Of a DNA stretch of 64,000 nucleotides, positions 1-8,861 are shown piece after piece. The stretch's first letter is position 1, and every line of letters begins with the position of its first letter. The notes beneath the pieces were generated by a model, which was not told where the DNA came from, made no database searches, and saw only the letters and a program-made list of their open reading frames with translations. The position numbers and the translations under genes are program-made. The stretch comes from Devosia ureilytica (GTDB lineage: Bacteria > Pseudomonadota > Alphaproteobacteria > Rhizobiales > Devosiaceae), in NCBI RefSeq assembly GCF_024273195.1, contig NZ_JAMZCU010000001.1, forward strand, positions 372,001 to 436,000, read 5' to 3'.

Positions 1-2
1 AA

Positions 3-1442
3 TATGCGTCGAGCCGCCTGGTGTTCCAGATCACCTTCACCATCATGTATGTCGGACTTGCAGTGGTGCTGTTGCTGGCAGCCCTATGGGTCGGCATTGC
101 CCTCGCCAACCGCTTCGTTGACCCGATCCGAAACCTTATGATTGCCTCGCGCCGAGTGAGTGCCGGCGATCTCGATGTTCAAGTGCCGGTGCAGGAGGGA
201 CGCGGGGACCTGCGCGATCTGTCGAACGGGTTCAACAGTATGACCCAACAGCTCAAGACGCAGAGACTTGACCTGCTGAAAGCCAATGAGGTCAACGAGA
301 AGCGCCGGCAGTTTACGGAAGCGGTGGTGGAGGGTGTTTCGGCCGGGATTATCGGCCTTGATCCCTTTGGCGCGGTGACACTGGTGAATGCTCGGGCCTG
401 CGAAATGCTGGGGCGGACTGAAATTGAACTCATGGGCGAGCAGCTCGACAAGATCATGCCCGAAGTCGGGGCGACGCTTGAAAAGGCAAAGTCAGCGCGG
501 CGCGGCCAGGTGCGCGACCAGATCCAGCTCGGCAATGAAACCGACCGCCGCATCTATCAGGTGCAACTGACACGCGAGGGTTCGATTACTGAATCAAAGG
601 GCTATGTGCTGACCTTCGATGACATTACCGACCTCGAATCAGCGCAGCGCACAAGCGCTTGGGCGGACGTGGCGCGGCGCATTGCCCATGAAATCAAGAA
701 TCCGCTGACGCCAATCCAGCTATCGGCCGAGCGGCTACGTCGGCGCTATGGCGGCAAGCTCGAGGACGACCGCGAGGTCTTTGACAAGTGTATCAATACC
801 ATTGTGCGGCAGGTCGGCGATATCGGGCGCATGGTCGATGAGTTTTCGGCGTTTGCCCGCATGCCGGAATCCGCGCCCGAGACCGGCGACCTGAGCGACA
901 CGATCAGGCAGGCCGTTTTCCTTGAAAGCGTGCGGTTGCCCGAGGTCAATATCGTGACCCTGCTGCCCGAAGAGGCGATTGTGGCTTGGTTTGATGGGCG
1001 CTTGGTTTCGCAGTCCCTGACCAATCTGATCAAGAATGCGGTCGAGGCGTTTGAGGGACTTCCTCTTTCGGCGGAATGGCAGCCCACGATCACCGTGGAG
1101 GCCCATATCGAGGGCAATCACGCCCGGGTATCGGTGTCCGACAATGGGAAAGGCTGGCCCCCGGATAATCGGCAAAGACTGCTTGAGCCCTATATGACGA
1201 CGCGCGAAAAGGGCACGGGCTTGGGGCTGGCCATTGTCGCCCGCATTATCGAGCAACACGGGGGCATCGTCGAGTTGATCGATGCCGAACCCGATCCACA
1301 GGGCAGGGTGGGGGCGTGCGTGACCTTCACGCTTCCTTTGCATTCGCCTGCAATGAGCACCATCGAGACAGAAGCCGCCCCGGCGGATGAAGACCCTGTC
1401 CAAGAGGAGGAGCCGCAGTTGTCTGCGGTTGTTCAGAAATAA
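3..1442 (+). CDS. ntrY: Nitrogen regulation sensor histidine kinase NtrY, C-terminal part
   Basis: Membrane histidine kinase of the NtrY/NtrX two-component system, which responds to nitrogen or redox state and phosphorylates NtrX. The reading frame is open to the left edge, so the N-terminal membrane and periplasmic part (the family is about 750 residues) lies outside. Visible in order are a last transmembrane helix (about bases 45-110), a HAMP linker, a PAS domain (about 300-620), the HisKA box with sequence ARRIAHEIKNPLTP and the phospho-accepting His at 687-689, an N-box (LTNLIKNAVEAF) and the ATP-lid motifs DNGKGW and GTGLGLAI. It ends directly against the ntrX start codon with no spacer, so the two are co-transcribed and probably translationally coupled. 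Confidence 0.93.
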   Translation, partial: YASSRLVFQITFTIMYVGLAVVLLLAALWVGIALANRFVDPIRNLMIASRRVSAGDLDVQVPVQEGRGDLRDLSNGFNSMTQQLKTQRLDLLKANEVNEKRRQFTEAVVEGVSAGIIGLDPFGAVTLVNARACEMLGRTEIELMGEQLDKIMPEVGATLEKAKSARRGQVRDQIQLGNETDRRIYQVQLTREGSITESKGYVLTFDDITDLESAQRTSAWADVARRIAHEIKNPLTPIQLSAERLRRRYGGKLEDDREVFDKCINTIVRQVGDIGRMVDEFSAFARMPESAPETGDLSDTIRQAVFLESVRLPEVNIVTLLPEEAIVAWFDGRLVSQSLTNLIKNAVEAFEGLPLSAEWQPTITVEAHIEGNHARVSVSDNGKGWPPDNRQRLLEPYMTTREKGTGLGLAIVARIIEQHGGIVELIDAEPDPQGRVGACVTFTLPLHSPAMSTIETEAAPADEDPVQEEEPQLSAVVQK

Positions 1443-2825
1443 ATGGCTTTAGACATTTTGATTATTGATGACGAGGATGACATCCGCGACCTGATCGCGG
1501 GGATTCTCGAAGACGAAGGCTACGAGGCCCGACAGGCTCATGACGCCGATAGCGGGCTTAATGAAATAGCCCGGCGGCGACCGAGCCTGGTGTTTCTCGA
1601 CATCTGGATGCAGGGTTCGCGTCTTGACGGGCTGCAATTGCTCGATGTGTTCCAGAACCAACACCCGGACATGCCAGTGGTGATGATCTCGGGGCATGGC
1701 AATGTTGAGACGGCGGTGTCGGCCATCCGGCGTGGCGCCTATGACTATATCGAGAAGCCCTTCAAGATCGACCGGCTGTTGCATGTGACGCAGCGCGCTA
1801 TGGAAGCGACGCGCCTGCGCAACGAGGTTGCCGAACTCAAGGAACGTTCGCCCAGCAAGAGCGCCGAGATGGTCGGCACATCGCCAGCGCTTCAGCAAAT
1901 CCGCGCGGTTATCGAGAAGTCCGCGCCGACTAATTCGCGCATATTTGTGTCCGGGCCGTCGGGCGCCGGCAAGGGTTTGGTGGCACGGCAAATCCATCAG
2001 CGCAGCCCGCGTGCCAATGCGCCGTTTGTCGAGATTAACGCCTCGCTCTACGCCCCTGATGAGGTGCCGGTGGTGCTGTTTGGGCGCGAGGCGCGCGACA
2101 AAAGCGGACTGCTCAAGGTCGAAGTGGGGGCATTGGAGCGCGCCCACGGCGGCACACTTTACCTCTCGGAGGTCACCACGCTACCGCAGCAGGTGCAGAC
2201 GACCCTGTTGCGCACGCTGGTCGAAAACCGGTTCAACCGGGTTGGCGGCAGCCAGGCGGTGCCCATCGACGTGCGAATTATTTCGTCCAGTTCGCAGAAT
2301 GTGGCGGCCCAGGTCGAGGCGGGTGAGTTCCGCTCGGACCTGTTCCACCGGCTGTCGATCGTTCCCTTGCCGCTGACGCCACTGCGCGAGCGCCGGGAAG
2401 ACGTGCCGCCGCTGGTTTCTGTGTTTATCGAGCAGGTCTGCCGCATGCATAATTTGCAGCGGCTGGTTATTGGCGATGATGCGATGGCGGTATTGCAGGC
2501 GCAGGATTGGCCAGGCAATGCGCGGCAACTGCGCAATTCGCTGGAACGCCTGCTTATTCTGATGAAAGACCAGCAGCCGGAGAATGGGGTTATTACCGCC
2601 ACGATGCTGCCCTCGGACATTGGCGAAGTGCTGCCCACGGTGGGCGACACCGATGCCTCGGCGCATCTGATGAGCCTGCCATTGCGAGACGCACGAGAAG
2701 TGTTCGAGCGGCAGTATCTGCTGGCGCAGATTGAACGCTTTGGCGGGAACATTTCCAAGACGGCTGAATTTGTGGGCATGGAGCGTAGCGCGCTGCACCG
2801 CAAGATAAAGTCACTGGGGCTCTGA
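1443..2825 (+). CDS. ntrX: Response regulator NtrX with degenerate AAA+ domain
   Basis: Response regulator partner of NtrY, 460 residues. The receiver domain (1-120) has the acidic pocket near D10, phospho-acceptor D53 and conserved K105. An AAA+ domain of the sigma-54 activator type follows (about 145-375), with Walker A GPSGAGKG at 171-178 and arginine-finger region DLFHRL. A Fis-type helix-turn-helix closes the protein (about 436-460). Two things are odd: the GAFTGA loop that contacts sigma-54 is not found, and the Walker B segment reads GGTLYLSEV, with Ser at 242 where Asp is usual. The protein therefore probably binds DNA as a phosphorylation switch rather than opening sigma-54 promoters; that is inference. 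Its start codon follows the ntrY stop immediately. Confidence 0.93.
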   Translation: MALDILIIDDEDDIRDLIAGILEDEGYEARQAHDADSGLNEIARRRPSLVFLDIWMQGSRLDGLQLLDVFQNQHPDMPVVMISGHGNVETAVSAIRRGAYDYIEKPFKIDRLLHVTQRAMEATRLRNEVAELKERSPSKSAEMVGTSPALQQIRAVIEKSAPTNSRIFVSGPSGAGKGLVARQIHQRSPRANAPFVEINASLYAPDEVPVVLFGREARDKSGLLKVEVGALERAHGGTLYLSEVTTLPQQVQTTLLRTLVENRFNRVGGSQAVPIDVRIISSSSQNVAAQVEAGEFRSDLFHRLSIVPLPLTPLRERREDVPPLVSVFIEQVCRMHNLQRLVIGDDAMAVLQAQDWPGNARQLRNSLERLLILMKDQQPENGVITATMLPSDIGEVLPTVGDTDASAHLMSLPLRDAREVFERQYLLAQIERFGGNISKTAEFVGMERSALHRKIKSLGL

Positions 2826-2882
2826 AAAAACTATGAAAATGCCTCTCTGCCATGCAATGAGGGCGGGTAGGCAGTTGGGCGC

Positions 2883-2910
2883 TTGTGTGCCATAGTGCCT
2901 AATATATGAT
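2883..2910 (+). promoter_or_regulatory. Candidate hfq-hflX promoter
   Basis: TTGTGT and TATGAT separated by 16 bases lie in the 184-base gap after ntrX, about 100 bases before the hfq start. They fit a housekeeping sigma promoter. The A+T-rich stretch around 2900 offers alternative -10 boxes, so the exact register is uncertain. Confidence 0.4.
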
Positions 2911-3009
2911 AATTCTGGCTTTGGGGGCTGTGCGGTAGTCCATCAGGGCCAGGACGCAAGTTTTTGCGGAAACAACAGCGACAATAAAGCCGCGGCAAAG
3001 AGGCCTCAA

Positions 3010-3261
3010 ATGGCTAGCGAAAAGCAGCAAAACCTGCAGGATTCCTTCCTCAACCACGTTCGTAAGCAAAAAGTTCCAGTGACCATTTTCCTGGTCAACG
3101 GTGTCAAGTTGCAGGGTGTCATCACCTGGTTCGACAATTTCTGCCTGCTGTTGCGTCGTGACGCGCAGTCGCAACTGGTTTATAAGCACGCCATCTCAAC
3201 CATTATGCCCGGCGCGCCAATCCAGCTGTTTGACCCCGAGCAGAATACAGACCACGACTGA
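3010..3261 (+). CDS. hfq: RNA chaperone Hfq
   Basis: Sm-like hexameric RNA chaperone that pairs small RNAs with mRNAs and affects nif/ntr regulation in related bacteria. At 83 residues it is typical of short alphaproteobacterial Hfq. The Sm1 motif ([15 protein letters not shown]) and Sm2 motif (LVYKHAIST, the YKHA signature) are intact, and the C-terminal tail is short. AGAGG about eight bases upstream acts as ribosome binding site. hflX follows after eight bases, the classical hfq-hflX pair. In some rhizobia trkA lies between ntrX and hfq; here it does not. Confidence 0.97.
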   Translation: MASEKQQNLQDSFLNHVRKQKVPVTIFLVNGVKLQGVITWFDNFCLLLRRDAQSQLVYKHAISTIMPGAPIQLFDPEQNTDHD

Positions 3262-3269
3262 CCCCATAT

Positions 3270-4637
3270 ATGGACGATTTTGACGACGAGCAGGACGCCC
3301 ATTCGGGCGGCCCGAAGCGCTATATCGATCGGCAGGAACTGCCGACGCGAACGGGACTGGTGTGTCCAGACGTCAAGGGGAAGTCGTCCTATCACAGCAT
3401 CGAAGCGCGGCAGGCCGAATTTGAAGGCCTTGCAGGCGCCATTCGCCTCGACATCGTATTTTCCGATGTGGTGAAGGTGCGCGACGTCAAGCCCGCCACC
3501 TATTTGGGCGCTGGTCACGTGGCGACGCTGGCTGAAAAAGTAAAGGCCGAAGATATCGAGCTTTTGCTGGTCGACGCGGCGCTGACACCGATCCAGCAGC
3601 GCAACCTGGAACGCGAGACCGGCACCAAGGTGCTGGACCGCACTGCGCTCATCCTGGAGATTTTTGGTGAGCGCGCGGCGACACGCGAAGGCGTGTTGCA
3701 GGTGGAACTGGCCCATCTCAACTATCAGAAGGGGCGCCTCGTGCGCTCGTGGACCCACCTGGAACGCCAGCGCGGCAGCGGCGGTACGGGCTTCATGGGC
3801 GGCCCGGGCGAAACCCAGATCGAAAGCGACCGCCGGCAGATTACCGACCGCATCGTGCTGCTCGAAGATCGGCTCGACAAGGTTCGGAAAACCCGCGAGC
3901 AACAGCGGCGGCAACGCACCAAGGCCCTGATACCCGTGGTGGCGCTGGTGGGCTACACGAACGCCGGAAAGTCTAGTATTTTCAACACGTTGACCGGGGC
4001 AGGGGTGTTTGCCGAAAACCTTCTGTTCGCGACGCTGGACACCACCGTGCGCAAAATCGAACTGCCGCACGGGCGCGAGGTGATGTTGAGTGACACGGTG
4101 GGCTTTGTTGCCGACCTGCCGCACGACCTGGTGGCAGCGTTCCGCGCCACACTGGAAGAGGTGGTCGACGCCGATATCATTCTCCATGTGCGCGATATTG
4201 CCAATCCCGACCACGCTGGGCAGGCTCAGGACGTGCTCGAAGTGCTTGAAGAACTTGGCGTTTCTGCAGAAGAGACGCCGATCATCGAGGTGTGGAACAA
4301 GATCGACCTGCTCGAAGAGCCGGGACTTGCTTTGGCGAGTGCGGCACCGATGGGCAAGGTGCTGGCCACCATGCCAGTTTCGGCGCACACCGGGCAGGGC
4401 CTCGAGGCGCTAAAGCTCAGGATTGAGCAGGCGCTGGGCGAGCAAAGCCGGACCTATCACGTGCATGTGCCGCATAGCGCCGGCAGTGACATCGGCTGGC
4501 TGCACAGCAATGCCGAGGTGATCTCGCGGAGCGAGCCGACCGAGTTGGGGTCGGACTTCGTGGTGCGCGTCGACCCGCGTCACAAGACGGCGTTTCTCGA
4601 GCGGTTCAACGGTCGCATCGCGCTGTCCGATCTTTAG
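3270..4637 (+). CDS. hflX: Ribosome-associated GTPase HflX
   Basis: GTPase that binds the 50S subunit and splits stalled or stress-inactivated ribosomes. It has 455 residues: an HflX N-terminal domain (about 25-150), the Gly-rich linker GGTGFMGGPGETQIE (about 171-185), a basic coiled coil, then a Ras-like G domain with G1 GYTNAGKSS at 228-236, G3 DTVGFV and G4 NKID. Start is ATG eight bases after hfq. Its TAG stop shares four bases with the stop of the convergent mazG. Confidence 0.96.
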   Translation: MDDFDDEQDAHSGGPKRYIDRQELPTRTGLVCPDVKGKSSYHSIEARQAEFEGLAGAIRLDIVFSDVVKVRDVKPATYLGAGHVATLAEKVKAEDIELLLVDAALTPIQQRNLERETGTKVLDRTALILEIFGERAATREGVLQVELAHLNYQKGRLVRSWTHLERQRGSGGTGFMGGPGETQIESDRRQITDRIVLLEDRLDKVRKTREQQRRQRTKALIPVVALVGYTNAGKSSIFNTLTGAGVFAENLLFATLDTTVRKIELPHGREVMLSDTVGFVADLPHDLVAAFRATLEEVVDADIILHVRDIANPDHAGQAQDVLEVLEELGVSAEETPIIEVWNKIDLLEEPGLALASAAPMGKVLATMPVSAHTGQGLEALKLRIEQALGEQSRTYHVHVPHSAGSDIGWLHSNAEVISRSEPTELGSDFVVRVDPRHKTAFLERFNGRIALSDL

Positions 4638-5449
4638 GCCTTGGACTTATCCTGGGCGCGGATTTCGTTCCAATAGCCGTCCAGCCGGTCGAGGCCGGCC
4701 GATGACGCCTCGATACCGTCCTCGCGGCAACGGGCTTCGACATAGTGGAAGCGGCGGGTGAATTTGGAATTGGCGTCTCGCAATGCCGCTTCGGGATCAA
4801 CGCCGGCCTTGCGGGCGAGATTGGCGACGGCAAAGAGCAGGTCTCCGATTTCCTCGCGCAGGGCAGCTTCGTCGCCGGCATTCTCGGCCTCGGCGACTTC
4901 GGCCAGTTCCTCAGCAACCTTTGCGCGGACGGCCGGCAGGTCGGGCCAATCAAACCCGACCTTGGCGGCGCGCTTGGTGAGCTTTTCGGCGCGGGCCAGG
5001 GCAGGCAGTACCTGGGGTACGTCATTGAGAATGGAGGGCTCGGTATCACCCTTGCGTTCGGCCTTGGCGGCACGTTCGCGGGCCTTGATGGCTTCCCAGC
5101 GGTTCTGGGCGTCGCCGGCGCCATCGGCAATGACATCGCCAAAGACATGCGGATGGCGGCGGATGAGCTTTTCGGTGATGGCCATGACGACATCACCAAT
5201 GTCGAATTCGCCGATCTCGCTGGCCATCTGGGCGTGATAGATCGGCTGCAACAACAGGTCGCCCAGTTCCTCGCGCAGATCACCAAAGTCGTTGCGCTCG
5301 ATGGCGTCGGCAACTTCGTAGGCTTCTTCGATGGTGTAGTGGCGGATGGAGCGGAAATCCTGTTCCAGATCCCATGGGCAGCCGCCGTTGGGATTGCGGA
5401 GCGCCGCCATGATCTCGATGAGGCGGGAAATGTCACGGGATGGCTGCAT
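4634..5449 (-). CDS. mazG: Nucleoside triphosphate pyrophosphohydrolase MazG
   Basis: All-alpha NTP pyrophosphatase that hydrolyses canonical and damaged NTPs to NMP and pyrophosphate. It has 271 residues with the duplicated MazG fold: the first copy carries the metal motif EEAYEVADAI and EELGDLLLQ, the second EELAEVAEAE and EEIGDLLFA. The start chosen is the ATG reading MQPSRD, where homology begins; the frame stays open upstream but gives no MazG-like residues. The stop overlaps that of hflX by four bases, tail to tail. Upstream lies an A+T-rich palindrome at 5548-5563. Confidence 0.94.
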   Translation of the reverse strand: MQPSRDISRLIEIMAALRNPNGGCPWDLEQDFRSIRHYTIEEAYEVADAIERNDFGDLREELGDLLLQPIYHAQMASEIGEFDIGDVVMAITEKLIRRHPHVFGDVIADGAGDAQNRWEAIKARERAAKAERKGDTEPSILNDVPQVLPALARAEKLTKRAAKVGFDWPDLPAVRAKVAEELAEVAEAENAGDEAALREEIGDLLFAVANLARKAGVDPEAALRDANSKFTRRFHYVEARCREDGIEASSAGLDRLDGYWNEIRAQDKSKA

Positions 5450-5547
5450 AATGAAAGTCCTCAGAATCGCTGTTGCGCACCATAGCAAAGCGTGGGGGAG
5501 AAGCGACCGGCGCCGAGCGCCAGCAAATTTCATCAATCCGTTTTTCG

Positions 5548-5563
5548 CATAATATATATTATG
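5548..5563. promoter_or_regulatory. Perfect 16-base palindrome upstream of mazG
   Basis: CATAATATATATTATG is a perfect inverted repeat about 100 bases upstream of the mazG start, within the 239-base gap to the neighbouring hydrolase gene. It is the most A+T-rich stretch in this part of the window. It could be an operator or a promoter -10 region; A+T-rich palindromes of this size can arise by chance. Confidence 0.3.
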
Positions 5564-5688
5564 GAACTTTTGTGAGTTCGGATTTGTTGAAAATGCTAGG
5601 TTTTTGGGTTGCCCGAGGCTGGGAAGCCCTGAAATGATTGCGATGGTTCTGGATGCCGCGTTCGCGGCCAACGCTTTGGCTGCCGATG

Positions 5689-6525
5689 TCAACGGTTGAG
5701 GATGCGCCCTGCGGTGATGTCGATCTGCATGCCGTCGAAGGCCGGAGTGACGTTGGGAGGCGTTTCGGCGTCGGTGGCGTGATAATCGAGGTCGATGTGC
5801 ATATTGGTCAGCACCGACTGGCGCGGCGCGAAACGTTCGATCAGTTCCAGCGTTTCCGGCAGGCTCAAATGGCTCGGATGTGGCGTCGGGCGCAGCGCAT
5901 CGATGATCCAGGTGTCGAGGCCGTTGAGCGCATCGTGGGCGCTCGCTGGCACGGCCGATAGATCGCAGCAATATGCCAAACCACCAATGCGGTAGCCAAA
6001 GGCGTTGATGTCGCCGTGGATCAGGTCGAAGGCGTGGATATCCAAAGTGCCGCCTGGACCATCGACTGCAATCGTATCGCCATCGGCGACTTCGTGGGCG
6101 TTGAGGATGGGTGGATAGTTGCTGCCCGGCGGCGTTGAGAAACAATAGCCAAAGGCTTCGCGCAGGCGTTCGCCGCAGGCGGACGAAAAGTAGACATCGA
6201 CCCGGCGGCGATTGTGGAGTGCCAGGACGCGCAGATCGTCGATGCCGTGCGTGTGGTCGGCGTGTTCATGGGTGTAGAGCACAGCGTCGACACGATCGAC
6301 CTGGGCGGCGAGGAGCTGTTCGCGCAGATCGGCGCCCGTATCGACAAGTGCGCGCGTGGGTGCCTCGACGCCATTGCGCCAGCCCTCGATCAGCAGCGAG
6401 CAGCGTCGACGTCGGTTGCGCGGTTCATGCGGATCGCATGAACCCCATTCATTGCCGATGCGTGGCACGCCGCCGGAGGACCCGCAGCCCAAGATGGTCG
6501 CGATGATCCGGTCTGGCGGCGCCAT
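5689..6525 (-). CDS. PhnP-like metallo-beta-lactamase-fold hydrolase
   Basis: Cytosolic MBL-fold hydrolase of 278 residues, related to PhnP cyclic phosphodiesterases. The N-terminus GCGSSGGVPRIG is the family signature, and the metal site HEHADH follows a beta strand (YTHEHADHTHGID), with further ligands in CCDLSAVP and the C-terminal TNMHIDLDY. The true substrate is unknown. Start is ATG four bases after the tatD stop. It is the last gene of the rlpA-side minus-strand operon (tmk-holB-metG-tatD-MBL), an order common in rhizobia. Confidence 0.85.
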   Translation of the reverse strand: MAPPDRIIATILGCGSSGGVPRIGNEWGSCDPHEPRNRRRRCSLLIEGWRNGVEAPTRALVDTGADLREQLLAAQVDRVDAVLYTHEHADHTHGIDDLRVLALHNRRRVDVYFSSACGERLREAFGYCFSTPPGSNYPPILNAHEVADGDTIAVDGPGGTLDIHAFDLIHGDINAFGYRIGGLAYCCDLSAVPASAHDALNGLDTWIIDALRPTPHPSHLSLPETLELIERFAPRQSVLTNMHIDLDYHATDAETPPNVTPAFDGMQIDITAGRILNR

Positions 6526-6529
6526 GGCG

Positions 6530-7309
6530 TTATCTCACGCCGGTTTTGGAGAATAGACGGCCGAAATTGGCCGTGGATTCGGCGCCTAGCTGCTCAAGCG
6601 AGATGCCACGGATCTCGGCAAGTTTCGTCGCCGTGTGACGCACAAAACTGGGCTCGTTGGACTGACCACGGTGCGGGATCGGCGCCAGATAAGGCGCATC
6701 AGTCTCGACCAGGTAGCGATCCGCGGGAACGGCCTTGGCAACGGCCTGAATTTCCACGGCATTTTTGAAGGTCAGGATGCCGGAGAAGGAGATGTAGCCG
6801 CCAAGAGCCAGGGCGCGCTGCGCCAGGGTCATGCCTGCAGTGAAGCAGTGGAGAACGAAGGGGAAAGCACCCTGCCCGGTCTCTTCCTCAAGGATGGCGG
6901 CCATGTCGTCGTCGGCCTGGCGGCTGTGGATAACCAGTGGAAGACCGGTGATCCGCGCCGCAGCGATGTGGCGCCTGAGGCCCGTCGCCTGGGCGTCGCG
7001 CGGGGCGTTGTCGTAAAAATAATCAAGGCCGGCTTCACCGATGGCAACGCAGCGCGGATGGGCACTTAGCCGGACAAGATCATCCGTTTCGATATGCAGC
7101 TCTTCATGCGCATTATGCGGATGAGTGCCGACCGAGCACCAGACGTTCTGAAAACGTTCTGCAAGACCAGCATAGGTGGAAAAGTTTTCCACTCTTGTGG
7201 ATATCGTCACCATGCCGGTGACGTCAGCAGCAGCGGCGCGCGCCATCACGCCGTCCAGATCGGCGGACAGCGCCTCGAAATCGAGATGGCAATGACTGTC
7301 GATCAGCAT
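6530..7309 (-). CDS. tatD: TatD-family metal-dependent deoxyribonuclease
   Basis: TIM-barrel metallohydrolase of 259 residues acting as 3'-5' DNase or RNase in DNA repair and RNA quality control. Visible ligands are the N-terminal DSHCHLD (HxH), LVIHSRQ, FVLHCFTA and the catalytic VETDAPYLAP. Length is standard. It starts one base after the metG stop, so it belongs to the same transcript. Confidence 0.93.
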   Translation of the reverse strand: MLIDSHCHLDFEALSADLDGVMARAAAADVTGMVTISTRVENFSTYAGLAERFQNVWCSVGTHPHNAHEELHIETDDLVRLSAHPRCVAIGEAGLDYFYDNAPRDAQATGLRRHIAAARITGLPLVIHSRQADDDMAAILEEETGQGAFPFVLHCFTAGMTLAQRALALGGYISFSGILTFKNAVEIQAVAKAVPADRYLVETDAPYLAPIPHRGQSNEPSFVRHTATKLAEIRGISLEQLGAESTANFGRLFSKTGVR

Positions 7310-7310
7310 G

Positions 7311-8861
7311 TCACTCGGCCGGTTTTTCGACGCGCGCGAAGACGCCTTGCGGCACCGGGAGTTCCGTGCCGGATTGGAGTGCGTTCACCGTGGCGGCGGC
7401 GTCCAGCCCGCGACTTTCTGCCGGAACGGCAAGCTGATCGAGCAGCTTTGCGGCCGATGCCGGAACGAAAGCCTGCATTGGGATGGCGAGGCGCCTGACG
7501 GTGTCGGCCGTGATGTAGAGGACAGTCGCCATCCGGACCGGATCGGTCTTCTTCAACGCCCAGGGCTCCTGGCCGGCGAAATAGTTGTTGGCCGAGCTCA
7601 GCGCTGCGATGATGGCGCCGGTGGCCTCATGGATCAATTGCTGATCCATGGCTTTCTGGGCCTCGGCCAGTGCCTCGGTGACTTCTGCGATGATCGCATT
7701 GTCAGCGTCGGTCAGAGCCCCCAATTCGGGCACCTTGGCGTCGCAGTTCTTGTTGATCATCGAGAGTGAGCGCTGCGCCAGATTGCCAAGATTGTTGGCC
7801 AGGTCGGCATTGACGCGGTTGACCAGCTTTTCGTGGCTGTAGTCGCCATCGTTGCCGAAGGAAACTTCGCGAGCAAAGAAATAGCGCACGGCATCGGCGC
7901 CGAAGGTGTCGACCAGCGCGAATGGGTCAATGACATTGCCCAGCGACTTGCTCATCTTTTGGCCGTCGACGGTCAGGAAGCCGTGGGCGAAGACTCGATG
8001 CTGCACCTCGATGCCGGCGCTCATCAGGAAAGCGGGCCAATAGACAGTGTGGAAACGGATAATGTCCTTACCCACAACGTGAAGGTCAGCCGGCCAGAAT
8101 TTTTTGAACAGATCGCTCTGCTCGTCCGGGTAGCCTAGGCCCGTAATATAATTGGTCAGGGCATCAACCCAGACATACATCACATGTCCGGGCGCATCCG
8201 GCACCGGCACGCCCCATTCAAAGGTGGTGCGAGAGATGGAGAGGTCCTTGAGGCCGCTCTTGACGAAGGAGATGATCTCATTACGACGCTCTTTGGGTGC
8301 AATGAAGTCGGGATTGGCTTCGTAGAGGTCGAGCAGCTTTTGCTGGTAGGCTGAAAGACGGAAGAAATAGGTTGGCTCTTCGACCCATTCGACTTCGGCG
8401 CCCGACGGCGCGAAGCGCTTGCCATTCTTCTCGGTCAGCTCGTCTTCATCGAAATAGGCTTCGTCGCGGACCGAGTACCAGCCCTTGTATGTGGACTGGA
8501 AGATGTCGCCATTCTGGCTGGCGGCCATCTTTTTCCAGATGGCCTGCGACGCCTCATAATGGCGTGGCTCGGTGGTGCGAATGAAGTCGTCGTTGGAAAG
8601 ATTAAGTTCAGCTGCCAGCTTGCGGAATTCGCCGGCATTGCGATCTGCCAGTTCGCGTACCGGAATGCCCTCCTTGGCCGCTGTCTGCACCATCTTGATG
8701 CCATGCTCGTCCGTGCCGGTGAGGAAATAGACTTCCCTGCCCTCAAGCCGCTTCCAGCGCGCGATAGCGTCGGTCGCGATCATCTCATAGGCGTGACCGA
8801 TATGCGGGGCGCCGTTGGGATAGGAGATCGCGGTCGTGACGTAAAAGGGCTTGGGGGTCAT
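7311..8861 (-). CDS. metG: Methionyl-tRNA synthetase
   Basis: Class I aminoacyl-tRNA synthetase charging tRNA-Met, 516 residues. It has the HIGH box ([10 protein letters not shown]), KMSKS loop ([10 protein letters not shown]) and anticodon-binding helices. It is the short type, lacking the C-terminal EMAPII-like tRNA-binding domain, and its connective domain has no Cys knuckles, so no structural zinc is expected. The ATG chosen overlaps the holB stop as ATGA; an alternative start eleven codons upstream has no homology support. Confidence 0.96.
   Translation of the reverse strand: MTPKPFYVTTAISYPNGAPHIGHAYEMIATDAIARWKRLEGREVYFLTGTDEHGIKMVQTAAKEGIPVRELADRNAGEFRKLAAELNLSNDDFIRTTEPRHYEASQAIWKKMAASQNGDIFQSTYKGWYSVRDEAYFDEDELTEKNGKRFAPSGAEVEWVEEPTYFFRLSAYQQKLLDLYEANPDFIAPKERRNEIISFVKSGLKDLSISRTTFEWGVPVPDAPGHVMYVWVDALTNYITGLGYPDEQSDLFKKFWPADLHVVGKDIIRFHTVYWPAFLMSAGIEVQHRVFAHGFLTVDGQKMSKSLGNVIDPFALVDTFGADAVRYFFAREVSFGNDGDYSHEKLVNRVNADLANNLGNLAQRSLSMINKNCDAKVPELGALTDADNAIIAEVTEALAEAQKAMDQQLIHEATGAIIAALSSANNYFAGQEPWALKKTDPVRMATVLYITADTVRRLAIPMQAFVPASAAKLLDQLAVPAESRGLDAAATVNALQSGTELPVPQGVFARVEKPAE

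Noticed and set aside
735-1403. Long antisense frames within ntrY, ntrX, metH, bamA and comEC
   Set aside because: They mirror the third-position G+C bias of the sense genes and encode no recognisable domains.
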